A stretch of DNA of 64,000 bases from Polyodon spathula (Eukaryota; Chordata; Actinopteri; Acipenseriformes; Polyodontidae), in NCBI RefSeq assembly GCF_017654505.1, contig NC_054548.1, positions 24,424,870 through 24,488,869 of the forward strand. The letters are read 5' to 3'. Below the pieces are notes generated by a model that searched no databases, had not been told where the DNA came from, and saw nothing but the letters and a program-made list of their open reading frames with translations. Shown piece by piece: positions 1-10,774 of the stretch. Each line of letters starts with the position of its first letter. Position 1 is the first letter of the stretch. Both the position numbers and the translations under genes were made by a program.

Positions 1-51
1 CTCCCGTTAAATGGACAAGACTGCGTTTTTGGAGGGAGGTACGAAAAAAAC

Positions 52-90
<39 letters not shown>

Positions 91-318
91 AGGTGAACTA
101 TTTTAACTGCAGAGGGTGTATCCAGTCAAAACAGTGATAAACGGAGGGGGTGGGGAAGTCGGTAGTCGTTCATTTTTTTCTGTTTTCTTCAGAGTGTATT
201 TGGTCCCTGAACCACTTCAATACATTCATTTTCTATATATTGTGTGAAAATATGTTTTGACATGTTATTTCAAGATAAACGTAATACAAATAGATAAAAC
301 GTTTTGATTTTTTCCAAG

Positions 319-445
319 GCAGAAGAACACCCCACAGAGGAGCCCGAATCAAATGCCATTTGGGGGAAAGAGGTTGATTGGTGAGTTTTGCGTCTCCTCT
401 AAATACTGTACTTGTCTTTTCTTAAAATAAATAAATAAATACATA
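319..445 (+). CDS. Possible 3'-terminal exon of an unidentified upstream gene
   Basis: A pyrimidine-rich tract ending in AAG at 318 is followed by an open stretch reading AEEHPTEEPESN, then AIWGKEVDW, and a TGA at 382-384. A run of overlapping AATAAA hexamers follows at about 425-440. This looks like the acidic C-terminus, stop and poly(A) signal of a gene entering from the left edge. The same bases also offer a GTGAGT donor exactly at the stop, so it could instead be an internal exon. I do not recognise the protein. The call is weak because only one short exon is visible. Confidence 0.35.
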
Positions 446-1673
446 CATAAAGATTCTCAACACGATCACATTTGTTGCATTACTTTTTAATTGGCCTTAT
501 CCATAGATCGAAGGTACACACGCGTGAACTTACACTTTTTACAAATATTAGGCCAGGTAAAATAATTACCCATTAAATCCGAGTAACCACAGTATTAGAT
601 ATTACGTTACATTGACTGTTAACCTGTTTTCATGCTTATAACTTTCTTATGTCGATTAGTATAATATTCATTTAGAAGCTGAGTTTCTACTTGAATTAGA
701 AATATAGTTTTAGAGTTAAGTCTCAAAATCCTTTAATTTGTTGAAGAAGCAAAACGAGTGTTTTCATGGAATTTTGATTACATGCAGGGTCTGACCTTTT
801 TTTTCCAGTCAGTACTGAAGCAGTGTCTATGATACTTTGGTCATTTTTTAAATAGATATCCTTTAAGTGTGAATACTGCAAAAATTATTGCAAAACATGC
901 AATAGTGCATGTTTTATTGTTAACTTGTGGCAGTTTGGCTATTATTTTTGATTAATGAAACTTGTTCTTGCGAATATTGACAGACTTTCATTGACATTTT
1001 GGAGAACCATTACTTTTCATGAGACAGTCTAGGGCTTGGACAGTCAATCCAATATTGGCTGGGTGCACAATAATAGAATGCATTCTACGACAAACTCTTA
1101 TAAATGTTAACATGGGTACATTGTAGAAGGTGGTGACACCCTTTCGGTGTCAGCGTCACATTAGTTCACATTTTTAATAAAGGTATCCCATCTCCTTCTC
1201 TTTGTCTATTACTTTCTTGTAACTTTCCAGGCTCCCTTAGGTGGCTAATTTCATGTCAAAGCCAGTGTAACCTAATGCTTAGCTTTCTGCATTTAGATCA
1301 AAAAGTTTGGCTCCACTTTGTATTAATTTAATTTGTGTTATGTTGGTAGTCTTGCAATGTGTATTTTTCCATTGCATGTATTTCTGTGTATTTGCATTCA
1401 AATCTTTGACAAACTTTGACCCATGTAAGACTTTTTCCTACTCAAAAACAAAAACAGCAGGTAGTTTGGAAATCTGTTTCTGACTTGACACAGATTTTAA
1501 ACTTGTTTTATTTACTGCTGAAATTAGCTGCAGATTCCAAATCTAAACTTGAACCTAGTGCAGCTAACCATCCGATCTGATCACATTCCTTCCAAATAAA
1601 AGCAATTTAAATGCATTTTTAGGTCTATTCAGTGGATCTAAAGAGCTGCACTGAACTCAATACAGTAATGAGA

Positions 1674-1710
<37 letters not shown>

Positions 1711-2095
1711 ATAGGGGGTGCTGTTGAAGCCCATATAACATAGTTTACTAACTATGCATGTTAACAATACAGAGTGTTAATTAAGCATGTGGTTGCTCAT
1801 ATGGGCTATTTTTTATTGTACAATTGTGTTCCCTATGGCTTGGGCTTTGCCAATACAGTACTACAGTTCAGCACTCCACTTCAACTAGATAACTAAAGTC
1901 AAACTTGATAACTATTTCAGGACACTTCAGTCACCTATAGTTCAGTACATATATCATATATATATATATATATATCTATATATAATAATATATAATATCA
2001 ATATTACAATTTGGTTTCCGAAAAGGCTTTAATTACATTTTATGGCATTGAAATGTCAACTGCAATGGTTTTCATTTTTCAAAATATTTTTCCTA
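446..2095. other. AT-rich non-coding stretch before the ARB2-domain gene
   Basis: No convincing exon is seen. It holds a 30-base A tract at about 1678-1707 and a (TA)n-rich patch at about 1950-2000. It ends in a polypyrimidine tract and CTAG splice acceptor at 2095, so it probably contains the 5' non-coding exon, promoter and first intron of the next gene. I could not place them. Confidence 0.4.
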
Positions 2096-2103
2096 GATCC
2101 AAA

Positions 2104-3180
2104 ATGGAACCTGTGAAAAGGATGAAAATGGAGAATGCGGTTGTGGGTTTCCAATACTGCTTTAACCAAGAGGGCCAGCTGAGACACAGGGAAACCCAGG
2201 AAGCCTTTGTGTTTAACTACCATAGAGGTGAATACAAAAGAAACCACCAGCGCTACCAAGCCCTTGGGCAGGTCATTACAGAGCACGTTTACAGGCTTCT
2301 GGAGGGGGAGTGTCACCTGCAAAGGGTCTACATTCCTCTGGACGCCAAAGAGAACGAGCCCAAGAGTCTCTTCTTTATGAGCCCCGGGGCTTTAGACAAC
2401 CCGAAAGGCCTGGTGGTTCTGATCCAAGACCAGGGAGTCATACGTGCTGGTCAGTGGAGCAGAAAGCTGATAGTTCACAGTGGGCTAGAGCAAGGCAGCC
2501 AAATCCCCTTCATTAAGAAGGCTTTGGGAGACTCCTGTGGAGTGATTGTGATGAACCCCAATGATAACTTCCTTGAGATCAAAGTAGAAGAGGAATACTG
2601 CACTGACCTTCAGAACACAAGTACAAATTCTCCAAGCCCTGCAGATCCTGAAGACAAGGAGTTTTTCAGGATCCCCAAAAGGTGCAGTAGCACTCCGGAA
2701 GAGCATGTGAGGTACATCTGGGACCATTTTGTGTCCAAATGCGTGGCCAGGCATGTTGCTGTGATTGCCCACGGGTATGGGGGGTTGGTCTTTGTGGACC
2801 TCCTGCTTCATCGGCGACAGGAGGTTCAGAGCAAGGTCTATGCTGTAGCCTTCATTGACTCTCTCCACAACATGTGGCACCAGGTGTTGGACAAGAAGAC
2901 CCAGGAGTGGATCCAGAGGCACTGCCGCAAGTGGGTGCTCAGTTCCAGGCCCATTGACCGCCCCGTGACCTTCGTGAAGGTGGACTGTCCTCAGGTGTCA
3001 GCGGGCACACAGAGTCATGAGTCTGCCCCCTGGATCTGCCTACAGTCAGTGTTCAGATTCTTCACCAGAGCCCTGAAGGTCAAGAACAAGGTGCCCTTTT
3101 CACGTGCTGTAATCGTCACCAGGAGCAAAAGCAAACAGGGTCTTGCCAAGACAGCATTTGGGGGATTTTCACCATTTTGA
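2104..3180 (+). CDS. arb2b: ARB2-domain protein, ARB2B/FAM172B-like
   Basis: This 358-residue protein aligns along nearly its whole length with the ARB2A/FAM172A family, an alpha/beta-hydrolase-like nuclear family linked to Argonaute and cotranscriptional splicing control. Visible family blocks are GFQYCFNQEGQLRH near the N-terminus, VIRAGQWSRKLI, QIPFIKKAL, GVIVMNPN, the EEHVRYIWDHF helix and the C-terminal CPQVSAGT. All coding sequence is in one exon. The frame stays open upstream to 2011, but the acceptor at 2095 and the family N-terminus favour the ATG at 2104. The family's AHSYGG turn, where serine is the expected nucleophile, here reads AHGYGG (codons GCC CAC GGG TAT GGG GGG), so hydrolase activity looks lost. 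The variable middle (about residues 170-200) is much shorter than in ARB2A. A poly(A) signal lies at 3433. The neighbourhood matches human 3q12.3, where I recall the ARB2B pseudogene, hence the B assignment. A diverged ARB2A retrocopy is the alternative. Confidence 0.82.
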   Translation: MEPVKRMKMENAVVGFQYCFNQEGQLRHRETQEAFVFNYHRGEYKRNHQRYQALGQVITEHVYRLLEGECHLQRVYIPLDAKENEPKSLFFMSPGALDNPKGLVVLIQDQGVIRAGQWSRKLIVHSGLEQGSQIPFIKKALGDSCGVIVMNPNDNFLEIKVEEEYCTDLQNTSTNSPSPADPEDKEFFRIPKRCSSTPEEHVRYIWDHFVSKCVARHVAVIAHGYGGLVFVDLLLHRRQEVQSKVYAVAFIDSLHNMWHQVLDKKTQEWIQRHCRKWVLSSRPIDRPVTFVKVDCPQVSAGTQSHESAPWICLQSVFRFFTRALKVKNKVPFSRAVIVTRSKSKQGLAKTAFGGFSPF

Positions 3181-3438
3181 GGGTCTGAGTGCACTGGAAT
3201 CTATATTACATAGGGAGAATGAGGGAAAGATAGCATTACTGTGCTAGGCAATGAGGTGATTGGCTAAATTATAATATGATCACACATCCCTCCTATTGCT
3301 GTCTTTGTGTACAGCTGGCTGATGACTTGGGCTGACCACTGGGCTCTATGGATATTTATTCAGAGATTGCTTTTCTTGTCATGCAGATGTATCTGTATTG
3401 GTGATTGGGTATGTAACCATAAAACAAACTGTAATAAA

Positions 3439-4730
3439 ATAAATAATTAAAAAATCAATGTGGGCATCTTTATTTATTTACAAGACAGAACAAAAACCTA
3501 TTTGTTGATCACAGCTGCATGAAAACCAGTGTGTTTGAGTTTAGCGCAGTGAATTACAGTAACCCATTTGTTGTGAAATTCAGGGACAGATACTGGCTTT
3601 TGGCAAACATTTAATAATTTTTCATTCAACAATGAGTACTTTGTAAAGTGCATTTGTTTTAAGTTCCAAAAAAAAAAATAATAATAATTTTATGTGTAAC
3701 TACAGTACTGGAATTATGGAAACTCCCAAACCAACTACATTTCAGCATATTTCACTACTAAAGTAAGCTTTATCGTACAATTTATTTCGGGGTCATTGTG
3801 TGCTGCTGTTACTCTAGGCATGCTTTATATTTCAACTGAAATATTTGTGAAAGCTGTTAAGTTGTCAATTCGGACATGCAGATGAACATTTTTCATACGC
3901 CTATCATACAAATTACCTGCAATTTGAGTTACAACACTTTATGAAATTTTAATCGGCAATACATTTTAAATATATAATGTTCTACATATATCACGATCTG
4001 ATTACAATTTTTAACCAGATTAAATCTCCTATGTCTGAAACAAAAAATGTCTTCTGACCAAAGCTTTTAATGTTTATTTTTCTTACAAACCATATTACGA
4101 GACCACACATTACATTCAACACAATTACAACAAACTGATGTTCAGTTATTATTATTATTTTTAAACAAGTCTCAGGTTATTGTACCATCCCACAAAACAT
4201 TTTATTCATACTGATCCTCTAGAGAAACAAATGTATTGGAACTGCATATCAAAGCATTCAACACTTCACTTTGCTGGGTATTTGTTACCATTTTGTAAAT
4301 ATCAGCTCTGCACAATCTTATCAGTGTAACAAAAACAGAGTTTGTGGGGAAAAAAGAGAATCCCCTTTATTAAGTCAGATGTGCCTCCTGATCTATAACA
4401 TTTTTAAGATTTTAGTAATTTGTATCCCTGCAGATTAGGAACATTTACTAATAGACAACAAGGGATTACAAAAAAATTAGTGTAAAATGGTGTAGATGTG
4501 AGACACTGCAGTTTAATAGTCAAAAGATGAAACCAGCCATTACACTGCATTTACACAGTCAGTGCAAACAGCTAGAAAACGACCACTAAACTGTTCTGTG
4601 GGCAGTCAGTAGGCCTACAGGCTTCATTTTTGTATGTTTATCCACTTGTTGTTTCCCACTCAGAGAAGTGCTGACTTTCAAACTCAGCAGTCATTTTGGT
4701 CCAATCTGATTAAGTTTAGCCCCCTGGCAC
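3439..4730. other. Convergent 3' intergenic stretch between arb2b-like gene and txnl4b
   Basis: The two genes converge here, so this holds their 3' UTRs. The sequence is AT-rich with short ATT and A runs. I see no conserved exon or recognisable mobile element. Confidence 0.5.
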
Positions 4731-5697
4731 CTATATTCCTTGATAGAGGAGGTCATATTTGGGAACGTTCCTTGGGTCGATTGGGCTTCGCACGATCAGT
4801 TTCCCTCGCATGGCCCCACGGTAAATTACCTCAATTAGGTCAATAAAGTCTTGTTTGGTTTTAAAACTTCCAACGAACTTTGTATGGTCTGGAGACCTAA
4901 GGAAGAAAATGAGACAGTCAACAAGCTGTAACTCAGAAAGTTAAGACACAGTAATATGCCTGCATATTTGACTCACAGTAGCTTCATAAAGTAAACATGC
5001 CACGAAAGGAAGTAAGACACCTATTGCATAGCACCCATTCCAGGTTTTACTACAGGTGTGCCATTAAACTTGTAGTAAAACCAGGACTGGATCAAACTGC
5101 TATGCAGTGGGAGTCTTATTTCCATCTGTGCAACTTCAAAGTTTCTTCTTGCCGCCTTTTGCATGTTGTTTTATGAATATGTTTATACAGCATAACCTAC
5201 AGAAAACATACACTTACCCATAATCTACTTTCATGTGCTGTCCATTGAAAAAAAAGACAGTGGAAGGAATGTAGCTGATGTCAAAATATTGGGTATACAC
5301 TGGTACCTTGTTTACGTCAACCAGGTAGATACCAGCCATTTTACTCAGGTCGTGGGATGTCTTTGAAAGCTTTGGGGACAAAAACAGATTGATGTGGCAA
5401 TGTTAATTAAATCATTGTCTTGCCTTTAGATGTGCAAACATCATTTACTCAGGTAAATACAGAGTGTGTGTGCTGTTCAAGCTCGGTTCAGTCTGGTTAT
5501 TTTAAGGTCACGGCTTTTAATATGTATTGTATCGTGCGTTTGATTAAAGTGATTAAAACGCTTACAATCTCATCCAGCTCCATACAGACGGAATCTTCAT
5601 CTCTCCCGAATCTCAGAACCAAAACTTTCTCTGCAACACTCTTTATCACCTCATCGACTTCCTTTTTACAGGACAGCTTAGGCAGAAACAAACTCAT
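4731..5697 (-). CDS. txnl4b: Thioredoxin-like protein 4B (TXNL4B), three coding exons
   Basis: Coding exons on the minus strand are 5697-5566, 5369-5218 and 4896-4731, all with GT/AG borders. They join to exactly 149 residues, the length of the human protein. The translation opens [20 protein letters not shown] and continues through [47 protein letters not shown] and [16 protein letters not shown] to LLYQGI. This is a DIM1-type thioredoxin fold without the redox CxxC pair. By family knowledge it is a nuclear pre-mRNA splicing factor that binds PRPF6. It is transcribed away from trmt10c and shares a short divergent promoter with it. In human the gene sits on chromosome 16 next to DHX38, so its place in this block is a rearrangement relative to mammals. 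Confidence 0.95.
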
Positions 5698-6060
5698 GTC
5701 ACTCAACACACACACACATATATATATTCCAATGTGTTATAAAGAGTACAATTACAAACAAGCGTCACATTCCGTGTTCACACGCCTGTTCAAAACGCGG
5801 AAGCAATACAGTTACCGTTGTTAAAGACATTCCCGCAGGAAACACATAGTTATTTTTATATTATTTTTCTTTATAAACATATTTTGTAAGTTAATTTAAT
5901 TTATATTATGACGGTAAAAAACGACGTTCTGAAGAGAGTTTATGTTTAATAAACATATCCTGTGATTAAGCACCTCTTGACACCAAGGGTTCCGTCGGTG
6001 TCAGATTCCTTTAGTTTGGGGGAACGTAATTCAGGTTACACGATCGTCATTATGACCTTT
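5698..6060. promoter_or_regulatory. Divergent promoter region of txnl4b and trmt10c
   Basis: Only about 360 bp separate the txnl4b ATG from the presumed trmt10c 5' exon. The stretch carries more CpG dinucleotides than the surrounding AT-rich DNA (for example around 5780-5815 and 5925) and a (CA)n(TA)n patch at 5707-5726. No clear TATA box fixes either start site. The bidirectional role is inferred from gene layout. Confidence 0.5.
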
Positions 6061-6735
6061 TCGTGGAGCTGACAGCATGGATGCAGCAAGTCATCAGTAT
6101 TCCGAATAAGTGTAATCTACCAAACAAAGGTAAGCGCGTCACTGTTGTGAACGAAGCCCCAGTTGCAATTTATTATTTAATAACAAACAGGACTTTAATT
6201 AAACTAGTAAATACCGCAATGGAAATGTCGTTATGCCAGGATTTGCTGTCATTAATTCAGTACTTATTCAACCAGGAATGATTTTCCTGTTAGTTGTAGT
6301 ACAAGTCAGTGTTCTCGGTCAGAACAGGCTGTACACGTCGATTCGTTTTGTTGATATGTCTCTAAATCCGGGTATTAATGTACTAGTTATTTAAAATAAT
6401 AGTGCATCAGAATAATTGCACACCAGAACTACAGCTTCCACAGCACAACCCACTGTAAAAAACAAGATAGATAGGACAACAGATAGCTTACTTCACGATT
6501 CTCTGGAAAAAAAAAAAAAAAAAAAAAAAACAGAAACCGCTCCCAGCAGAAAGGCAGTTCGATTTAAAAAAAAAATGTAGCTGTGCTTGTGGCATCTGCT
6601 TATGCTTAGTTACTTTGTAGGTGTGATGGCATTAAGTTATAATGAAAAAAGTTAAAGATGTAAAATGTATTTGCCAAAAAATTAACACGTTTTTCTAAAA
6701 CAATGAACACATTTCTCTCTTTTTTTTTTGCCTAG
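6061..6735 (+). other. trmt10c: trmt10c 5' non-coding exon and first intron
   Basis: A donor AAAG|GTAAGC at 6129/6130 and a polypyrimidine acceptor TTGCCTAG at 6735 frame an intron of about 606 bp immediately before the coding exon. The sequence upstream of 6129 is therefore probably the 5' UTR exon; its true start is not visible. The intron holds a 22-base A tract near 6508. Confidence 0.55.
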
Positions 6736-6761
6736 CTCTTTGATTTCAGAACAGTTGTACT

Positions 6762-8132
6762 ATGAGGTTCCTAAACACGCATCTCGTGAACATTCTCAGG
6801 AGGCAGTGCATTAAACAGACACCAGTCCTCGCGCAGAGGGAGCGGAGCTGGCTGATGATGCACTGCCTCAAATCCCTGCTGTTGCCTTCTTCACTTCCCT
6901 GCCGTGCTCTGTCCACAGCCCATTGTTTGAGGAAAGAAACCTCCCAGCCAAGCACTGAGAAACTGGACCTGGATCTCTGGAAATCAGTGATGAAGTCTGG
7001 AGGCAACAGCGCAGCAGTGACAGAAGCAGAGGAAACCGTGGAAGCCTCCCCTCTGGGTGCAATGCGGGAGCTGGTGGAGATGTGGCGACAGGCTGGCAAG
7101 CTGGTCCCAGAAAACATGACGAAGGAGGAGCTGCAGACTCTGGAGGAACTGTCTACCAAGTCATCCAGAAAGAAGTACCTGAAGTACCTTGCCCTCAAAG
7201 AGGGCCACAAGAAGGCACGCAAAAAGAAGCAGGAGAAAAAGAAGCAGGAGAGAGCAGAGGATGCTAAGGGTAGTGGGGAGGATGAGGAAGAGGAGGGAAG
7301 CCGCATGAAGAACACCTTCCTTCTCCAGTTCTGGCAGCGCTCCATAGACACCCTCTACAGCTGGAGGGCGGCCCAGGCCATGCAGTTCGGACAATCTCTG
7401 GTGTTCGACATGAGCTACGACCGCTATATGACCCGCAGAGAGATCGAGAACACAGTCTCCCAGCTCATGGAGTGCGAAGGCTGGAACCGGAGGGCCCTGG
7501 ACCCTTTCCACCTCCACTTCTGCAACTTGAAGGTGGAGGCCGCCTATCACAAGGAACTTATCAAACGCTACAGCGGGGCCTGGGACAGACTGCTTGTGAG
7601 CGTCACAGACCAGCCACACCAGGAAGTGTTTCCTAGGGAAAAGCTGGTCTACCTGACAGCAGACTCGCCCCACGTGCTAAAGACTTTCGACCATGATAAG
7701 GTCTACATTGTAGGCGCTATGGTGGATAAGTCCATCCAGACTGGCCTTTCCCTGGCTAATGCTAAGCGGCTCAATCTAGCCACTGCCCGGCTCCCATTGG
7801 ACGAGTACCTACACTGGGATTCGGGGGCCAAAAATCTGACCCTGGACCAGGTGATTCGTATTCTACTGACGATCAAAGACACCGGAAGCTGGGAGAAGGC
7901 TCTGCGCTTTGTTCCCAGTAGGAAACACGAAGGGTTTAACCAGCTGCAGCAAAGTCAACACAAGCACTGGGGGAAAGCGGAGGCCCGCAGGGACAACAGC
8001 AGAACACAAGGTGCTTTCGTCAGGCATCAGACCTTTAATCCCAGAATGCAACAGACACGCCTTAAGGACAGCAGGTCAGGGGAAACTGCTGACAAATCCA
8101 AGGGGAAGAACTGGTGGGAAGAGGAAGACTGA
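6762..8132 (+). CDS. trmt10c: Mitochondrial tRNA methyltransferase 10C (MRPP1), RNase P subunit
   Basis: One coding exon encodes 456 residues. The first 60 or so are Arg/Leu/Ser-rich without acidic clusters, as expected for a mitochondrial targeting peptide. A conserved helical region (LDLWKSVMKSG, EMWRQAGKLVPE) precedes a Lys/Glu-rich coiled-coil-like linker at about 135-180. The TRM10-type SPOUT methyltransferase domain follows (about 195-395) with AQAMQFGQSLVFDMSYD, EGWNRRALDPFHLHFCNLK, YLTADSPHVLKTFDHDKVYI and LTLDQVIRILL. By family knowledge it methylates N1 of position 9 in mitochondrial tRNAs with HSD17B10 and supports 5' processing with PRORP. The basic tail after the RKHEGF block runs about 50 residues and looks longer than in human (403 aa overall). 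The coding region is intronless, as in mammals. A poly(A) signal is at 8205. Confidence 0.95.
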   Translation: MRFLNTHLVNILRRQCIKQTPVLAQRERSWLMMHCLKSLLLPSSLPCRALSTAHCLRKETSQPSTEKLDLDLWKSVMKSGGNSAAVTEAEETVEASPLGAMRELVEMWRQAGKLVPENMTKEELQTLEELSTKSSRKKYLKYLALKEGHKKARKKKQEKKKQERAEDAKGSGEDEEEEGSRMKNTFLLQFWQRSIDTLYSWRAAQAMQFGQSLVFDMSYDRYMTRREIENTVSQLMECEGWNRRALDPFHLHFCNLKVEAAYHKELIKRYSGAWDRLLVSVTDQPHQEVFPREKLVYLTADSPHVLKTFDHDKVYIVGAMVDKSIQTGLSLANAKRLNLATARLPLDEYLHWDSGAKNLTLDQVIRILLTIKDTGSWEKALRFVPSRKHEGFNQLQQSQHKHWGKAEARRDNSRTQGAFVRHQTFNPRMQQTRLKDSRSGETADKSKGKNWWEEED

Positions 8133-8210
8133 ACTTAATAAGTTTGCTGAACTGTTGCATTTCAAAGCAAGATATACATGTTGGCCAAAATGATTAGATG
8201 CATAAATAAA

Positions 8211-10705
8211 TGTTAACGATTTGAACGATTTGGAATTGTATATTTCCATCAATGGGAAGTATCCAGGTTTTTGAGAAATATGCCTCCTCATCGAATCAGT
8301 TCACTATTGATGACTTCACAGGTTTTCCAGGCAATAAACAGTTTTCTTTTCATTTGCTATCGGGACTCCCCTTCCTGGATTAAGTGTTGATTGTTTTATT
8401 AAAAATTGTTCCACAGTTTTCAATAGACTATATGCTAACTTATGTTCCAGTTCCAAAGTGTGCACCCTAAGTAGTTTATACAAAAGCTGAATAAAACTCT
8501 GGGATATAATGTTGACAATGCATAAAGAACAAAATAAAAACTTCAGTATATTTTGAACACCAACAAAAACATATCCTTGCATAAATAAAGATAACTTTCT
8601 CTTTCCAAGAAAACCTATTCTATTATTGTCTTGGTAAGTGGTCTTGAACTGTTGATACATTGTCATTTGAACATTGTGGGTACATCACAGTGTACATTTC
8701 AGGAATTGGCTCACCTGTCAGCATTCTCAGGCAGAAAACCTCACAATTTCCTTACAGAACATACAGAAGGTATCAAAATAGTACAGATTGTGTCCCGTGA
8801 CAAACCAATGTAACGCCCATGGCTAACATTCAAATTGTTCTATGATTAAAGCAAATTATTTTGATTGAGGACATCCTCAAAATTACATTTGCAGTTGTAA
8901 ACACTTGTGGCATTGTAAAGTTTCAGTGGAACCGTAATTTGCATATAGTCATTGTAAAAATAAGCCTTGCTCTGCTACAGTAGTCTACTGTTTTCTATTC
9001 TGTGCACCATAGATTATTGGAGTTCCATTTTATTATTCCTTGATAGTAATTTCAATTGCACATACACAAGTTTTTATCTTGCCTTCTGTCACCATGAACT
9101 AAACAGGCCTCAATCTGCTCCTACCTGTAGGCTCTGCTGTAGCCCAGGGGGTACAAATCATTAAAGTACTTCATTTTCACCCCCAAATTGCCTTTTTTCT
9201 TTTGCTGAAAACATTTAATAACGTGATATTTTCTGTAACCATTCATAAAATCCTATGGATCAGTACCCCTTTAAACTTAGAAAGCTGGTGTCACAACATG
9301 TTCTTTTTTTATAGGTTTGTGATCGGTACAAGTTTGCACAGTTGAGGTCTTTGGTCCATCCCAAACTGTAGTCATTGTACGAATCCTTGAAAGAAATACA
9401 GTTTTACTTGACATAATTTAACATGAAGGCTAAACCATATAAATCATAAATAACAAAATAAATAAACAAGAATAACTGCACACTTAAATATTAGTCTGTG
9501 AACAACTGATTTGCAGTGCTCAGGTCTACAGGTGATGTAGGTGCTTCAACAACAACAGACACAAAGTTACGGTTAAAACAGTACTTTTAATCTTTCTTTT
9601 TCCATGGTTTGAGATGGTTAAATAATAAGACTGGCGCTACCCAACAGTGGGTATTGCCAGCAGAAACAAAAAGGGTTGCAGTCCTGAAATAATCCAAAGA
9701 CAAACGCTGTCAAAGCCAAAAATCCTGTCTCCAGACTGTAGGTGCTCTTTGTGCAGGTGCAGAGCTCTCAGCAGTGGTAGGGTCTTAGCGCTGGCTTCTT
9801 GCTGCAGCTCCCGGCTTCATACTAGCCATCTGACAAAACTAACACAGACAATTCATCAAATAGGAAAACACTCCACTCACGTTTCCACCGTCCACAACTA
9901 AGGAACCAATTATGACGGCACGTCTCCCTAAAGAACCCTGAGCCCCGCCCTCACTGATAGCTAGTTCAGTCACGTCTCCTCCAATTCATGACTGACACTT
10001 TGCTAACTGAACTAGGTCGGTGACTCCTGGTACCATGACTCCGCCCCTTTCCTGAATGGCCGGCTTCCGACTGCCCCTGGAATGAACTGCCCAACCATTC
10101 AGTACCAGGTGCACACTTCCTGTTGTACAGCTTCCTCACATGTCGGAGGGGGCTTATTGATTCAGATTAATTTGCTCTGTAACAGTCAAATACGGTAATT
10201 GTCGGCGTCCAGGAAATAAAAAGCTGTTTACTATAATATAAACCCTAAAAAAGAAAAGGTACCCCAAGAAGAGTTCTTGTACTGCAAAACCTTAAATGAA
10301 AAACATCTACAATGGACCTTTTTTAAACATATTTTTGCTTTGTATTTCATGTCATTGATTTTTATTAATGTATATTAATGAGAGGATTTACACATACAAT
10401 GAGTTCAAGCCCGATATCTGTGTTACACAAATGCTAGCTGCTTTGCAGTCCCTGCTTGTTCACCCTTCAAAATTAATAGGCATACCAGAGAGGCTTGCGT
10501 TACCATCATGTGTGTCATTTTTATTCTTCAAAACCTAAAATATTGTGTTCCAGAGGTCAAAGTACTGACTAAACCAAAATGTGTTTGTGTTGACGTCCAA
10601 CTGCGATGGTGAGTTACTCCAACTCATAGAAGCCATGTCAAATAGTAGAACATAGAAGGTGTATGTTTTTGTTGTCCACCTGGTAATTGGCAATAAGAAC
10701 AGAAA
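8211..10705. other. Intergenic stretch between trmt10c and the first Tc1-like element
   Basis: No exon with conserved coding content is seen. The part from 9640 to 10190 is more GC-rich than its surroundings and reads like an old repeat or regulatory patch, but I cannot assign it to a family. Confidence 0.35.
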
Positions 10706-10708
10706 AAA

Positions 10709-10771
<63 letters not shown>
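10706..10771. repeat. (TA)n microsatellite abutting a Tc1 end
   Basis: An almost pure TA run is followed by a few CA units that lead straight into the terminal inverted repeat starting at about 10772. Confidence 0.9.

Positions 10772-10774
<3 letters not shown>

Noticed and set aside
7161..7673. 170-codon minus-strand ORF within trmt10c
   Set aside because: Antisense shadow of a conserved coding exon, with no family match of its own.
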